Positions 25,517 to 34,132 of a stretch of DNA of 64,000 nt are shown in pieces; positions within the stretch are counted from its first letter, which is position 1; every line of letters begins with the position of its first letter. The notes below the pieces were generated by a model that was given only the letters and a program-made list of their open reading frames with translations, was not told the origin of the DNA and did not search any database. Source of the DNA: Pacificibacter marinus (GTDB lineage Bacteria; Pseudomonadota; Alphaproteobacteria; Rhodobacterales; Rhodobacteraceae). The stretch covers positions 42,163 to 106,162 of the forward strand of contig NZ_FNZV01000014.1 of the NCBI RefSeq assembly GCF_900109555.1, in the 5' to 3' direction. A program made the position numbers and the translations under genes.

Positions 25517-26844
25517 TGTCCTATGAATTGATCGCCACTTTGATGTTCTCAACCATGATGCTGATGCTGCTCACAGGGCAGCGTGTTTTTGGTGCTATCG
25601 GGTTTATAGCTGTTATCGCATCTTTGCTGCTTTGGGGCGACAAGGGCGGCTTTGACATCGGATTTTCTGCCGCGATGAAGCTGATGAAATGGTATCCACT
25701 TTTGACGCTGCCGATGTTTATTTTCATGGGTTATGTCCTGTCGGAAAGTAAAATTGCAGACGATCTTTACAAGATGTTTCATGTTTGGATGGGCGGTCTG
25801 CGGGGCGGTTTAGCCATTGGCACGATTGGCCTGATGGTGCTGATTTCTGCGATGAACGGCCTAAGCGTAGCTGGTATGGCCATTGGGTCGACAATTGCGC
25901 TGCCCGAATTGTTGAAGCGCGGCTATGACAAACGCATGGTCACTGGGGTTATTCAAGCGGGGTCCAGTTTAGGCATCCTTGTGCCGCCCTCGGTTGTCTT
26001 GGTGCTGTATGCGATGATCGCTCGCCAACCCGTCGGCCAGCTTTGGTTGGCTGGTGTCGTGCCGGGGCTGATGATGGCCGCTCTTTTCATCATCTATATC
26101 GTTGTACGCTGCCGGATCAATCCGGTGCTTGGCCCCGTGTTGGATGCCAGCGAACGCGACATACCACGGGCGGAAAAGATGCGCCTGTTGCGGGCAGGTT
26201 TGCTGCCGGTCATCATTTTCGCCGTCATGATGGTGCCTTTTGTGCGGGGCTGGACATCGCTTGTTGAAAGTTCTGCAATCGGTGCTTTGGCTGCTTTTGC
26301 AGCTGCCGTGATCAAGGGGCGCATGACTCGCGAGGTGTTTGAAAACTCCGTGCGCAATACGCTTGGCATCACCTGCATGTTCATGTGGATCATCTTGGCC
26401 GCTCTTGCGTTTGGTGCGGTGTTTGATGGGCTTGGCGCGGTGAAAGCCATCGAGGGCGTGTTCACAGAGCGTTTGAACCTAAGCCCTTGGATGATTTTGA
26501 TTTTAATGCAGTTGAGCTTTATCATCATGGGCACATTTTTGGACGACACAGCCATGCTGGTCATCGTCGCGCCGCTTTATGTGCCGCTGGTGGGCGAGCT
26601 TGGGTTTGATCTGATTTGGTACGGTATCTTGTACACGATCACCACGCAGATCGCCTATATGACGCCGCCCTTTGGCTATAACTTGTTCTTGATGCGCGCC
26701 ATGGCGCCGCCCGAGATTTCCTTGCGCGATATCTATTCCTCGATCACACCATTCGTGTTGATCATGGTGTTCGCGCTTGTGCTGGTCATGCTGGTTCCTG
26801 GCATTGCCACATGGTTGCCTGATTACGTTTACAACAAACCATAA
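25516..26844 (+). CDS. TRAP transporter large permease (DctM family)
   Basis: 442 residues, about 12 membrane segments, with DctM features PLLTLPMFIFMGYVLSESKIA, AGSSLGILVPPSVVLVLYAM and YMTPPFGYNLFLMRA. One-base overlap (TGATG) with the small permease gene. Sodium-coupled uptake of the substrate held by the binding protein at 26890. Sequence branch differs from the DctM at 17836, so the two TRAP systems serve different ligands. Confidence 0.95.
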   Translation: MSYELIATLMFSTMMLMLLTGQRVFGAIGFIAVIASLLLWGDKGGFDIGFSAAMKLMKWYPLLTLPMFIFMGYVLSESKIADDLYKMFHVWMGGLRGGLAIGTIGLMVLISAMNGLSVAGMAIGSTIALPELLKRGYDKRMVTGVIQAGSSLGILVPPSVVLVLYAMIARQPVGQLWLAGVVPGLMMAALFIIYIVVRCRINPVLGPVLDASERDIPRAEKMRLLRAGLLPVIIFAVMMVPFVRGWTSLVESSAIGALAAFAAAVIKGRMTREVFENSVRNTLGITCMFMWIILAALAFGAVFDGLGAVKAIEGVFTERLNLSPWMILILMQLSFIIMGTFLDDTAMLVIVAPLYVPLVGELGFDLIWYGILYTITTQIAYMTPPFGYNLFLMRAMAPPEISLRDIYSSITPFVLIMVFALVLVMLVPGIATWLPDYVYNKP

Positions 26845-26889
26845 AAGAGCCGCCAAAAGGTGGCCATCCCCCAACAATGGAGAGAAGAT

Positions 26890-27924
26890 ATGACATCTAG
26901 ACGCAAGTTTATTCAAGGGGCCGCAGTCGCCCCCGCCGCAGCGGTTTTGGCCTCACCAGCCTTGGCGCAAAGCACAATTAAATGGCGGATGCAAACCTAT
27001 GCAGGGGCTTCTTTGGCCGCTGAGGTGATTGTGCCAGCTGTTGAAATGTTCAACAAAATCGCGGGCGACCGCATGCAGATCGAATTGTTTTTTGCGGACC
27101 AACTGGTTCCAACAGGCGAATTGTTCCAAGCCATGCAGCGCGGCACAATCGATGCTGTACAATCTGATGACGACTCTATGGCGTCGCCAACGGATGTCAC
27201 AGTGTTCGGCGGGTATTTCCCGTTTGGCTCACGCTATTCACTCGACGTGCCTGTGCTGTTCAACCAATACGGTCTGAACGAAATCTGGGACGAAGAATAT
27301 TCCAAAGTCGGCGTGAAACACATTTCTGCTGGCGCGTGGGATCCTTGCCATTTCGCCACCAAAGAACCAATCCGTTCTTTGGAAGACCTTAAAGGCAAAC
27401 GCATCTTTACCTTCCCAACTGCGGGTCGTTTCATGAGCCAGTTTGGCGTGATCCCTGTGAACCTGCCATGGGAAGACATCGAAGTTGCGATGCAAACAGG
27501 CGAACTTGACGGCATCGCATGGTCTGGCATCACCGAAGACTACACAGTTGGTTGGGCCGACGTGACCAACTACTTCTTGACCAACAACATTTCTGGCGCA
27601 TGGGCAGGGTCTTTCTTTGCCAACATGGATCGTTGGAACGAGTTGCCAGAAGACTTGCAAACACTGTTCCGTGTATGCTGTGATCAATCACACTACAAAC
27701 GTCAGTGGTGGTACTGGGGTGGCGAAGCCGACCTGCGCGTCAACGGCACTAAGATGGAACTGACATCTATTCCTGACGAAGAGTGGGCCACTGTTGAAGC
27801 GGCAGCTCAAGTGTTCTGGGAAGAGATCGCAGCAGAATCTGATGTCAAACGTCGCGTTGTGGATATCTTTAAAAAGTACAACGCTGACATGGTCAAAGCA
27901 GGCCGCCCATACCGTTACGGCTAA
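26890..27924 (+). CDS. TRAP transporter substrate-binding protein (DctP family, TakP-like, Tat-exported)
   Basis: 344 residues from the ATG preceded by GGAGAG; starts with a twin-arginine signal (TSRRKFIQGAA) cleaved after ALA-Q. Mature part has KWRMQTYAGASLAAEVIVP and the ligand-region arginine GRFMSQFG; the length and W-rich central part resemble TakP-type proteins that bind 2-oxo acids with Na+. Codon use is strongly biased to preferred codons, as for a highly expressed periplasmic protein. A perfect hairpin follows (27951-27979). Confidence 0.9.
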   Translation: MTSRRKFIQGAAVAPAAAVLASPALAQSTIKWRMQTYAGASLAAEVIVPAVEMFNKIAGDRMQIELFFADQLVPTGELFQAMQRGTIDAVQSDDDSMASPTDVTVFGGYFPFGSRYSLDVPVLFNQYGLNEIWDEEYSKVGVKHISAGAWDPCHFATKEPIRSLEDLKGKRIFTFPTAGRFMSQFGVIPVNLPWEDIEVAMQTGELDGIAWSGITEDYTVGWADVTNYFLTNNISGAWAGSFFANMDRWNELPEDLQTLFRVCCDQSHYKRQWWYWGGEADLRVNGTKMELTSIPDEEWATVEAAAQVFWEEIAAESDVKRRVVDIFKKYNADMVKAGRPYRYG

Positions 27925-27950
27925 ACTGGCTTAAGACTGTTAAATTATTC

Positions 27951-27979
27951 TTTGGAGGCGGTCTTTGACTGCCTCCAAA
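27951..27979 (+). other. Perfect 9-base stem-loop between importer and ligase genes
   Basis: TTTGGAGGC, 11-base loop, GCCTCCAAA, 27 bases after the binding-protein stop and 24 before the ligase start. No T-run follows, so it looks more like an mRNA-stabilising or partial attenuation hairpin that lets the binding protein be made in excess than a full terminator. Confidence 0.55.
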
Positions 27980-28002
27980 CCTTGCAAAAAGAGTGAACAA
28001 AA

Positions 28003-29364
28003 ATGCCCAGTACTTTGACATTTGACGACCTGAAATCCCAAGTAGCAGCTGGGTCTATTGACACAGTTTTGGCGTGCTTTGTTGATATGCAGGGCCGGTT
28101 GATGGGCAAGCGGTTCCACGCTGTAAATTTTGTGGAAACCTCTTTTAAAGAAACACATTGCTGCAATTATTTGCTGGCCACGGATTTGGAAATGGCCACG
28201 CCTGATGGCTATGCCTCGACCAATTGGCAATCTGGCTACGGCGATTATGTGATGAAACCCGATCTTGCCACGATCCGCCCGCTGCCGTGGCTTGAAGGCA
28301 CGGCTTTGGTGTTGTGCGATATTTTGGATCACCACGAAAACCCCGTCTCACATTCCCCGCGCGCGATGTTGAAAAAGCAGATCAAACGGTTGGAAGCTTT
28401 GGGCTATGAAGCCAAAATGGCGACCGAGCTGGAATTCTTTTTGTTTGAGAAAAGCTTGGATGAAATCCGTAAAAGCGGTTTTCGCGATCTACAGCCAATC
28501 TCTGGCTACAATGAAGATTACCACATCTTGCAGACGACTAAAGAAGAGGGCGTGATGCGGCCAATCCGTAACCACCTTTTCGCGGCAGGTCTGCCGATTG
28601 AGAACACAAAAGGCGAAGCCGAAGCAGGCCAAGAAGAGCTAAACATCCGCTATTCCCCAGCGTTGGACTGCGCCGATTATCATTCGATTGCCAAACATGC
28701 GATCAAAGAAATTGCTTGGCAACAAGGCCGCGCGGCAAGCTTTTTGCCCAAATGGCATAAGGACCGTGTTGGTTCATCCAGCCACGTTCATCAATCACTT
28801 TGGCAAGACGGCGAAGCTATGTTCTTTGACGCGTCAAAACCGCATGGTAAATCAGATTTGATGAGCCACTATATGGCTGGCCTGATCAAATACGCGCCTG
28901 AGTATACCTATTTTCTGGCTCCTTATGTCAACAGCTATAAACGCTTTGCCAAGGGCACTTTCGCGCCAACAAAAACTGTTTGGTCGGTCGACAACCGTAC
29001 CGCAGGCTTTCGGTTGTGCGGCGAAGGCAGCAAAGGCGTACGTGTTGAATGCCGCATCGGCGGCTCTGATTTGAATCCGTATTTGGCGCAAGCAGTGATG
29101 CTGGCTGCTGGGATCAAAGGGATTGAAGACGCGTTAGAGTTGGCCCCCGCGACAACGGGCGACGTGTACGAAGACGCCAAAGCAGCCGACATTCCGCAAA
29201 CACTGCGCATGGCGACCCAAACGCTACGCACATCGGCATTCTTGCGCGAGGCCTTGGGGGACGACGTTGTCGATCACTACACCCGCGCCGCTGAATGGGA
29301 ACAAGAAGAATTTGACCGTACCGTGACCGATTGGGAAATCGCGCGCGGTTTTGAAAGGGCTTAA
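28003..29364 (+). CDS. Glutamine synthetase-like gamma-glutamyl-amine ligase (type III/PuuA-like)
   Basis: 453 residues of the glutamine synthetase fold, ATP-grasping metal residues in TELEFF (E142, E144), EELNIRY, GSSSHVHQSL and the arginine strand RVECRIGGSDLNPY. It lacks the adenylylation site of GlnA and belongs to the branch that joins glutamate gamma-carboxyl to an amine (putrescine, ethanolamine, isopropylamine) using ATP. Followed after 4 bases by aldehyde dehydrogenase and then alcohol dehydrogenase genes. That order suggests an amino alcohol substrate, protected by glutamylation before oxidation. Amine identity is inference. Confidence 0.88.
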   Translation: MPSTLTFDDLKSQVAAGSIDTVLACFVDMQGRLMGKRFHAVNFVETSFKETHCCNYLLATDLEMATPDGYASTNWQSGYGDYVMKPDLATIRPLPWLEGTALVLCDILDHHENPVSHSPRAMLKKQIKRLEALGYEAKMATELEFFLFEKSLDEIRKSGFRDLQPISGYNEDYHILQTTKEEGVMRPIRNHLFAAGLPIENTKGEAEAGQEELNIRYSPALDCADYHSIAKHAIKEIAWQQGRAASFLPKWHKDRVGSSSHVHQSLWQDGEAMFFDASKPHGKSDLMSHYMAGLIKYAPEYTYFLAPYVNSYKRFAKGTFAPTKTVWSVDNRTAGFRLCGEGSKGVRVECRIGGSDLNPYLAQAVMLAAGIKGIEDALELAPATTGDVYEDAKAADIPQTLRMATQTLRTSAFLREALGDDVVDHYTRAAEWEQEEFDRTVTDWEIARGFERA

Positions 29365-29368
29365 GCCA

Positions 29369-30742
29369 ATGACCATCCAATGTATTTCGCCCATCGACGG
29401 GTCCGTATACGCCACGCGTGACACCCTGACCCAAGCCCAAGCCGAGGCCGCAGTGGCCCGCGCAAAATCCGCGCAAACCGCATGGGCGGCGCGCCCTTTG
29501 GCAGATCGCATCGCTTTGGTGCAAGCAGGCGTTGCCGCGGTCGGTGCAATGAACGATGAGATCGTGCCCGAGATCGCATGGCAAATGGGGCGTCCTGTGC
29601 GCTACGGCGGCGAATTTGGCGGATTTAACGAGCGGGCCAGCTATATGGCCAGCATCGCCGAAGACGCTTTGACCGACACCGTTATTGAAGACAGCGACGC
29701 CTTTCGCCGCGTGATCAAACGCGTGCCGCATGGGCTTGTTTTGGTCGTGGCCCCTTGGAACTACCCGTTTATGACCGCGATCAACACCGTCGCGCCTGCG
29801 CTGATTGCGGGCAATGCTGTGATGCTCAAACACGCCTCGCAAACGCCACTTGTGGGAGAACGTATGGCGGCAGCGTTTCATTCTGTTGGCATCCCTGAGG
29901 ATGTGTTTCAAAACGTGTTTTTGGACCATTCAACCACATCTGCATTGATCGCGGATCGTGCTTTTGGCTTTGTGAATTTCACCGGCTCTGTCGGCGGCGG
30001 CAAAGCGATGGAAGCTGCGGCCAGCGGCACATTCACAGGCATCGGTTTAGAGCTTGGCGGCAAAGATCCGGGCTATGTAATGGATGACGCCAATTTGGAT
30101 GCTGCCGTGGACACGCTCATTGACGGTGCGATGTTCAACGCGGGACAATGTTGTTGTGGGATCGAACGCATTTACGTGCATGAAAGCCTGTTCGACGCTT
30201 TTGTCGAAAAAGCTGTGGCGATTGTGAATGGCTATGTGCTTGGCAATCCTTTGGAGTCAGAAACCACGCTTGGCCCGATGGCGCATGTGCGTTTTGCCGA
30301 TGAGGTGCGCGCGCAAACTGCCGAGGCGATTGCCGATGGCGCGACCGCGCACATTGATCCTGCGCTTTTCCCGAAAAACGGTGGCGCGTATTTGATGCCG
30401 CAGATTTTGACCAACGTGACCCATGACATGCGTGTGATGCGCGAGGAAAGTTTTGGTCCGGTTGTGGGGATCATGTCTGTCAAAGATGACGCGGAAGCGA
30501 TCCGTTTGATGAATGACAGCGACTTTGGTTTGACCGCATCTTTGTGGACCCAAGACCTGACGCGCGCAGAAACTATTGCAGAGCAAATTGAAACGGGCAC
30601 TGTGTTCATGAACCGCGCGGATTATCTTGATCCTGCGTTGTGCTGGACGGGCTGCAAAGACACAGGCCGCGGTGGCGGGCTGTCAATGATCGGCTATCAC
30701 AACCTGACACGACCCAAGTCGTTCCACTTTAAAAAGGCTTAA
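29369..30742 (+). CDS. NAD(P)-dependent aldehyde dehydrogenase
   Basis: 457 residues from the ATG four bases after the ligase stop. Class hallmarks: VVAPWNYPFM, FTGSVGGGKAM cofactor region, general base E228 (GLELGGKDPG) and catalytic Cys near 262 in GQCCCG. Oxidises an aldehyde to the acid; in context it would take the gamma-glutamyl-amino-aldehyde formed by the downstream alcohol dehydrogenase. The longer frame overlapping the ligase gene is not needed. Confidence 0.93.
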   Translation: MTIQCISPIDGSVYATRDTLTQAQAEAAVARAKSAQTAWAARPLADRIALVQAGVAAVGAMNDEIVPEIAWQMGRPVRYGGEFGGFNERASYMASIAEDALTDTVIEDSDAFRRVIKRVPHGLVLVVAPWNYPFMTAINTVAPALIAGNAVMLKHASQTPLVGERMAAAFHSVGIPEDVFQNVFLDHSTTSALIADRAFGFVNFTGSVGGGKAMEAAASGTFTGIGLELGGKDPGYVMDDANLDAAVDTLIDGAMFNAGQCCCGIERIYVHESLFDAFVEKAVAIVNGYVLGNPLESETTLGPMAHVRFADEVRAQTAEAIADGATAHIDPALFPKNGGAYLMPQILTNVTHDMRVMREESFGPVVGIMSVKDDAEAIRLMNDSDFGLTASLWTQDLTRAETIAEQIETGTVFMNRADYLDPALCWTGCKDTGRGGGLSMIGYHNLTRPKSFHFKKA

Positions 30743-30746
30743 GAAT

Positions 30747-31892
30747 ATGAGCATCACCGCAAATTGGTCTTATCCAACTGCAATTCGTTTCGGCGCTGGC
30801 CGTATTTCCGAGATCGCGGACGCCTGTGCTGTGGCTGGGATTAAGAAACCGCTTTTGGTCACCGATCGCGGCTTGGCCACTATGGACATCACCACCAAAA
30901 CGCTTGATCTGCTTGAGGCTGCGGGCCTTGGCCGTGCGATGTTCTCGGACGTTGATCCAAACCCGAATGAAAAGAACGCTGAAGCTGGCGTGAAAGCCTA
31001 TAAAGACGGCGGCCATGACGGGGTTGTTGCCTTTGGTGGCGGCTCTGGTTTGGATCTGGGCAAGCTCGTTGCATTCATGGCGGGGCAAACGCGCCCTTTA
31101 TGGGATTTCGAAGACATTGGCGATTGGTGGACACGTGCAGACGCTGATGCCATCGCGCCGATTGTTGCTGTGCCAACCACGGCTGGCACAGGGTCCGAAG
31201 TGGGGCGTGCATCGGTCATCACCAATTCCGAAACTGAGCAAAAAAAGATCATCTTCCATCCTAAATTTTTGCCAACCGTAGTGATTTGTGATCCTGAATT
31301 GACTGTTGGCATGCCCGGTTTCATCACGGCGGGCACGGGGCTGGATGCCTTTGCGCATTGTGTCGAAGCGTTCTGTTCACCGCATTACCACCCGATGTCG
31401 CAAGGCATGGCGTTGGAAGGCATGCGTTTGGTCAAAGAATACCTGCCGCGCGCTTATGCTGATGGCACTGATATCGAAGCTCGCGCGCATATGATGTCGG
31501 CTGCGATCATGGGTGCCACGGCGTTTCAAAAGGGTCTTGGTGCGATCCATGCTTTGTCGCATCCCATCGGCGCGATGTATCACACGCACCACGGCACAAC
31601 GAATGCGATCTGTATGCCGGCTGTGTTGCAATTCAATAAGCCTGCTATTTCAGGCGTGATTGAAGATGCTGCGAATTACCTTGGTATTTCTGGCGGTTTT
31701 GATGGGTTCTGCGCCTATGTTGACGAACTTAACGCGTCTCTTGGCATCCCTAAAACTCTGTCAGAGTTAGGCATCGAGAACCCTGATATCGACCGTATCG
31801 TTGCAGGGGCTTTGAGCGATCCAAGCACAGGTGGTAATCCGGTGGAAATGACTGCAGAAAACACCAAGCAGTTATTGTCGAATATCGTGTAA
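30747..31892 (+). CDS. Iron-containing (group III) alcohol dehydrogenase
   Basis: 381 residues; NAD-binding GGGSGLDLGK (about 94-103), PTTAGTGSEVG, and metal ligands in GTGLDAFAHCVEAF and ALSHPIGAMYHTHHG. Interconverts a primary alcohol and aldehyde. Starts 4 bases after the aldehyde dehydrogenase stop and closes the operon; a terminator follows at 31976-31999. The alcohol-aldehyde-acid pair of enzymes behind a glutamyl ligase is the main reason to suspect an amino alcohol pathway. Confidence 0.93.
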   Translation: MSITANWSYPTAIRFGAGRISEIADACAVAGIKKPLLVTDRGLATMDITTKTLDLLEAAGLGRAMFSDVDPNPNEKNAEAGVKAYKDGGHDGVVAFGGGSGLDLGKLVAFMAGQTRPLWDFEDIGDWWTRADADAIAPIVAVPTTAGTGSEVGRASVITNSETEQKKIIFHPKFLPTVVICDPELTVGMPGFITAGTGLDAFAHCVEAFCSPHYHPMSQGMALEGMRLVKEYLPRAYADGTDIEARAHMMSAAIMGATAFQKGLGAIHALSHPIGAMYHTHHGTTNAICMPAVLQFNKPAISGVIEDAANYLGISGGFDGFCAYVDELNASLGIPKTLSELGIENPDIDRIVAGALSDPSTGGNPVEMTAENTKQLLSNIV

Positions 31893-31907
31893 TAGACCGC
31901 AAGCGAT

Positions 31908-31946
31908 CCATTGGTTTCAGGGGCAAAGAGCGTCAGAAACCAATGG
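31908..31946 (+). repeat. 11-base perfect inverted repeat after the alcohol dehydrogenase gene
   Basis: CCATTGGTTTC (31908-31918) and GAAACCAATGG (31936-31946) with a 17-base spacer. It would form a strong stem-loop in the 3' end of the transcript, 30 bases before the terminator proper. No T-run of its own. Confidence 0.65.
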
Positions 31947-31975
31947 GCTGCCTGCTGGTTTCATACATCGGAATG

Positions 31976-31999
31976 AGGTCGCCTTTGGCGGCCTTTTTT
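31976..31999 (+). terminator. Rho-independent terminator of the glutamyl-ligase / dehydrogenase operon
   Basis: AGGTCGCC-TTT-GGCGGCC followed by six T: a GC-rich stem with one wobble and a three-base loop, about 85 bases after the alcohol dehydrogenase stop. Confidence 0.8.
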
Positions 32000-32195
32000 A
32001 TGTGGCCTATGTGTTATCGGGCCATGTCACGCCCATTACCTCGCGTCTTGGTTATGGCCACTCATTTACTGCGCCCAAGGGCGGTTTCCCCTGTGGATGA
32101 TTCTGTGCCTAGTGCATCATTTTGCGGAAAAGATATGCATCTTTGGCTGGGCTAAGGGGCTGTTTTTAAGTCCAGTTGCGAATACAGGCCTTTCA

Positions 32196-32214
32196 GTTGA
32201 GAATGGTTCGCAAC
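32196..32214. promoter_or_regulatory. 19-base palindrome, Fur-family (Mur/Zur/Fur-like) operator candidate
   Basis: GTTGAGAA-TGG-TTCGCAAC, symmetric at all but one position, 62 bases before the metal importer start; an extra half-site GTTGCGAAT lies at 32175-32183. Length and symmetry suit a Fur-family dimer, and the operon is of manganese type, so Mur is the first guess. It lies just upstream of a TTGACA box. Confidence 0.6.
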
Positions 32215-32217
32215 TAC

Positions 32218-32246
32218 TTGACAATCCCTAAGCTGTGGCCTCTACA
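32218..32246 (+). promoter_or_regulatory. Putative promoter of the metal ABC importer
   Basis: Exact -35 box TTGACA at 32218-32223, 17-base spacer, weak -10 candidate TCTACA at 32241-32246. The candidate operator ends 4 bases before the -35 box, so a bound repressor would cover polymerase contacts. Confidence 0.45.
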
Positions 32247-32276
32247 GATGAGGAATACCATCTTTAGGAGCTACCA

Positions 32277-33185
32277 ATGATGTCTCGTTCCATGATCCTG
32301 AATTCTTTGAAATCTGCCGTATGTTTGGCGATCCTGATGGGCACCAACGCAGCGTACGCAGGCGAGCGCCTTAAGGTCGTGACCACCTTTACGGTCTTGG
32401 CTGAAATGGCGCAGAATGTTGCGGGTGAGGCGGCAGATGTCGTATCTATCACCAAACCTGGCGCGGAAATTCATGGGTATCAACCGACGCCGCGCGACAT
32501 CGTGCGCGCATCAGATGCCGACCTGATTTTGTGGAATGGTTTGAACTTGGAACTGTGGTTTGAACAGTTCTTGAACAACCTTGGTGACATTCCTTCTGTG
32601 ACCTTGACCGACGGCATCGAACCCATTTCAATCGCGGCGGGATCTTACGAGGGGCAAGCCAACCCACATGCATGGATGGGGCTAGAGAACGCTTTGATTT
32701 ATGTCGATAATATCGAAGCGGCGCTTGTGGCTGCCGATCCCGAAAATGCAGCGATTTATACCGACAATGCAGCACGTTACAAAGACGAAATTCGTGCCAC
32801 CATTATGCCGCTCAAAGCCCAATTGGCCACGCTGCCTGAAGACAAACGTTGGCTGGTGACCTGTGAAGGCGCGTTTAGTTATTTGGCGCGCGACTTTGGA
32901 CTGCAAGAGTTGTATCTTTGGCCAATGAATGCCGACCAAACGGGCACACCGCAACAAGTACGCAAGGTGATCGACGGCGTGCGTGATCATGATATTTCAG
33001 TGGTTTTCTGCGAAAGCACAGTCAACACGTCGCCCGCCGAACAAGTCGCTCGTGAAACGGGGGCGGCCTATGGCGGCGTTTTATATGTCGACAGTTTGAG
33101 CAAAGCAGACGGCCCTGTGCCGACCTATTTGGACCTGCTTAAAGTCACCACACAAACCGTTGTGAATGGGCTGACCGCTCAATAG
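32277..33185 (+). CDS. Metal ABC transporter substrate-binding protein, manganese type (SitA/PsaA-like)
   Basis: 302 residues with a Sec signal (cleavage near AYA-G, residue 28). Cluster A-I metal-binding protein: ligands H66 (EIHGY), H131 (NPHAWM), E197 (CEGAF) and D272 (VDSLSK). The third ligand is Glu, as in Mn-binding PsaA/SitA, where zinc proteins have His, and the long His-rich loop of ZnuA is absent. That points to Mn2+ (possibly Fe2+). GGAG lies about 8 bases before the ATG. First gene of a four-gene importer. Confidence 0.92.
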   Translation: MMSRSMILNSLKSAVCLAILMGTNAAYAGERLKVVTTFTVLAEMAQNVAGEAADVVSITKPGAEIHGYQPTPRDIVRASDADLILWNGLNLELWFEQFLNNLGDIPSVTLTDGIEPISIAAGSYEGQANPHAWMGLENALIYVDNIEAALVAADPENAAIYTDNAARYKDEIRATIMPLKAQLATLPEDKRWLVTCEGAFSYLARDFGLQELYLWPMNADQTGTPQQVRKVIDGVRDHDISVVFCESTVNTSPAEQVARETGAAYGGVLYVDSLSKADGPVPTYLDLLKVTTQTVVNGLTAQ

Positions 33186-33220
33186 CTTTCTAGATACCGC
33201 GTTTTTAAAGGACAATTTCC

Positions 33221-34132
33221 GTGCCTATGACCGAAGATAAATTTCAAAATCATACAGATGCGCAGTCCACACCAACCGTGGGGGATGGGATTTCAGCCAG
33301 CCATGTCACCGTGACCTATCGCAACGGTCATATGGCGCTGCATGATGCCAGTTTTGACATTCCGCGCGGCACGATTACGGCGCTTGTGGGCGTCAACGGT
33401 GCGGGGAAATCCACACTGTTTAAAGCTATTATGGGGTTCGTGCCTGCCGCCAATGGCGAAATTCGCCTGCTGGGAAAAACCGTCAAAGATGCGTTGCGTG
33501 AAAATCTGGTGGCTTATGTTCCCCAAGCAGAAGAGGTCGATTGGGCCTTTCCCGTTTTGGTGCAAGACGTTGTTATGATGGGGCGCTATGGCAAAATGGG
33601 CTTTTTTCGTCGCGCCAGCAAAGCCGATCATGCCGCAGTGGACGAAGCGCTGCGCCGTGTGAATATGCTTGATTTTCGCACCCGTCAAATTGGTGAATTG
33701 TCAGGCGGGCAACGCAAGCGGGTGTTCTTGGCGCGTGCTTTGGCACAAGACGGGCAGGTGATTTTGCTTGATGAACCGTTTACGGGCGTGGATGTAAAAA
33801 CCGAAGAGCAGATCATCACGTTGTTGCGTGAGCTGCGCGATGAGGGTCGTGTGATGTTGGTGTCGACCCACAATCTTGGCTCTGTGCCAGATTTTTGTGA
33901 TCGCACCGTTTTGGTCAAAGGCACCGTACTGGGCTATGGTTTGACCAAAGATGTGTTCACGCACGACAATTTGGAACGCGCTTTTGGTGGGGTCTTGCGA
34001 CATTTCACTTTGGGGGGCGATGAATTGCACGACGATGATGACACGCGAGAAGTGCGTATTATCACCGATGATGAGCGACCTTTTGTGATGTACGGCGATA
34101 AAGCCGATACGCGAAAAGAAGACGCATCATGA
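33221..34132 (+). CDS. Metal ABC transporter ATP-binding protein (SitB-like)
   Basis: 303 residues: Walker [11 protein letters not shown]-loop PQAEEVDW, signature LSGGQRKR, Walker [13 protein letters not shown] and switch His in STHN. GTG at 33221 is favoured because AAAGGA lies 8 bases upstream; an ATG two codons later is the alternative. An acidic tail after residue 260 ([12 protein letters not shown]) is unusual and may sit outside the ATPase core. Overlaps the first permease gene by four bases. Confidence 0.93.
   Translation: MPMTEDKFQNHTDAQSTPTVGDGISASHVTVTYRNGHMALHDASFDIPRGTITALVGVNGAGKSTLFKAIMGFVPAANGEIRLLGKTVKDALRENLVAYVPQAEEVDWAFPVLVQDVVMMGRYGKMGFFRRASKADHAAVDEALRRVNMLDFRTRQIGELSGGQRKRVFLARALAQDGQVILLDEPFTGVDVKTEEQIITLLRELRDEGRVMLVSTHNLGSVPDFCDRTVLVKGTVLGYGLTKDVFTHDNLERAFGGVLRHFTLGGDELHDDDDTREVRIITDDERPFVMYGDKADTRKEDAS

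Larger units (their letters stand above)
31893..32276. other. Intergenic region with inverted repeat, terminator and metal-operon control sites
   Basis: About 380 bases. Left part: an 11-base inverted repeat and a terminator (both listed). Right part: Fur-family-like palindrome and a TTGACA promoter box (both listed). A 70-codon open frame from 31943 runs through the terminator hairpin, has no ribosome binding site and is not counted as a gene. Confidence 0.6.

Noticed and set aside
29114..29929. A 271-codon minus-strand frame across the ligase/aldehyde dehydrogenase junction
   Set aside because: Both plus-strand genes are full length with catalytic motifs; the antisense product has no recognisable pattern.
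31943..32155. A 70-codon frame after the alcohol dehydrogenase
   Set aside because: It reads through the terminator hairpin, has no ribosome binding site and starts within the inverted repeat.
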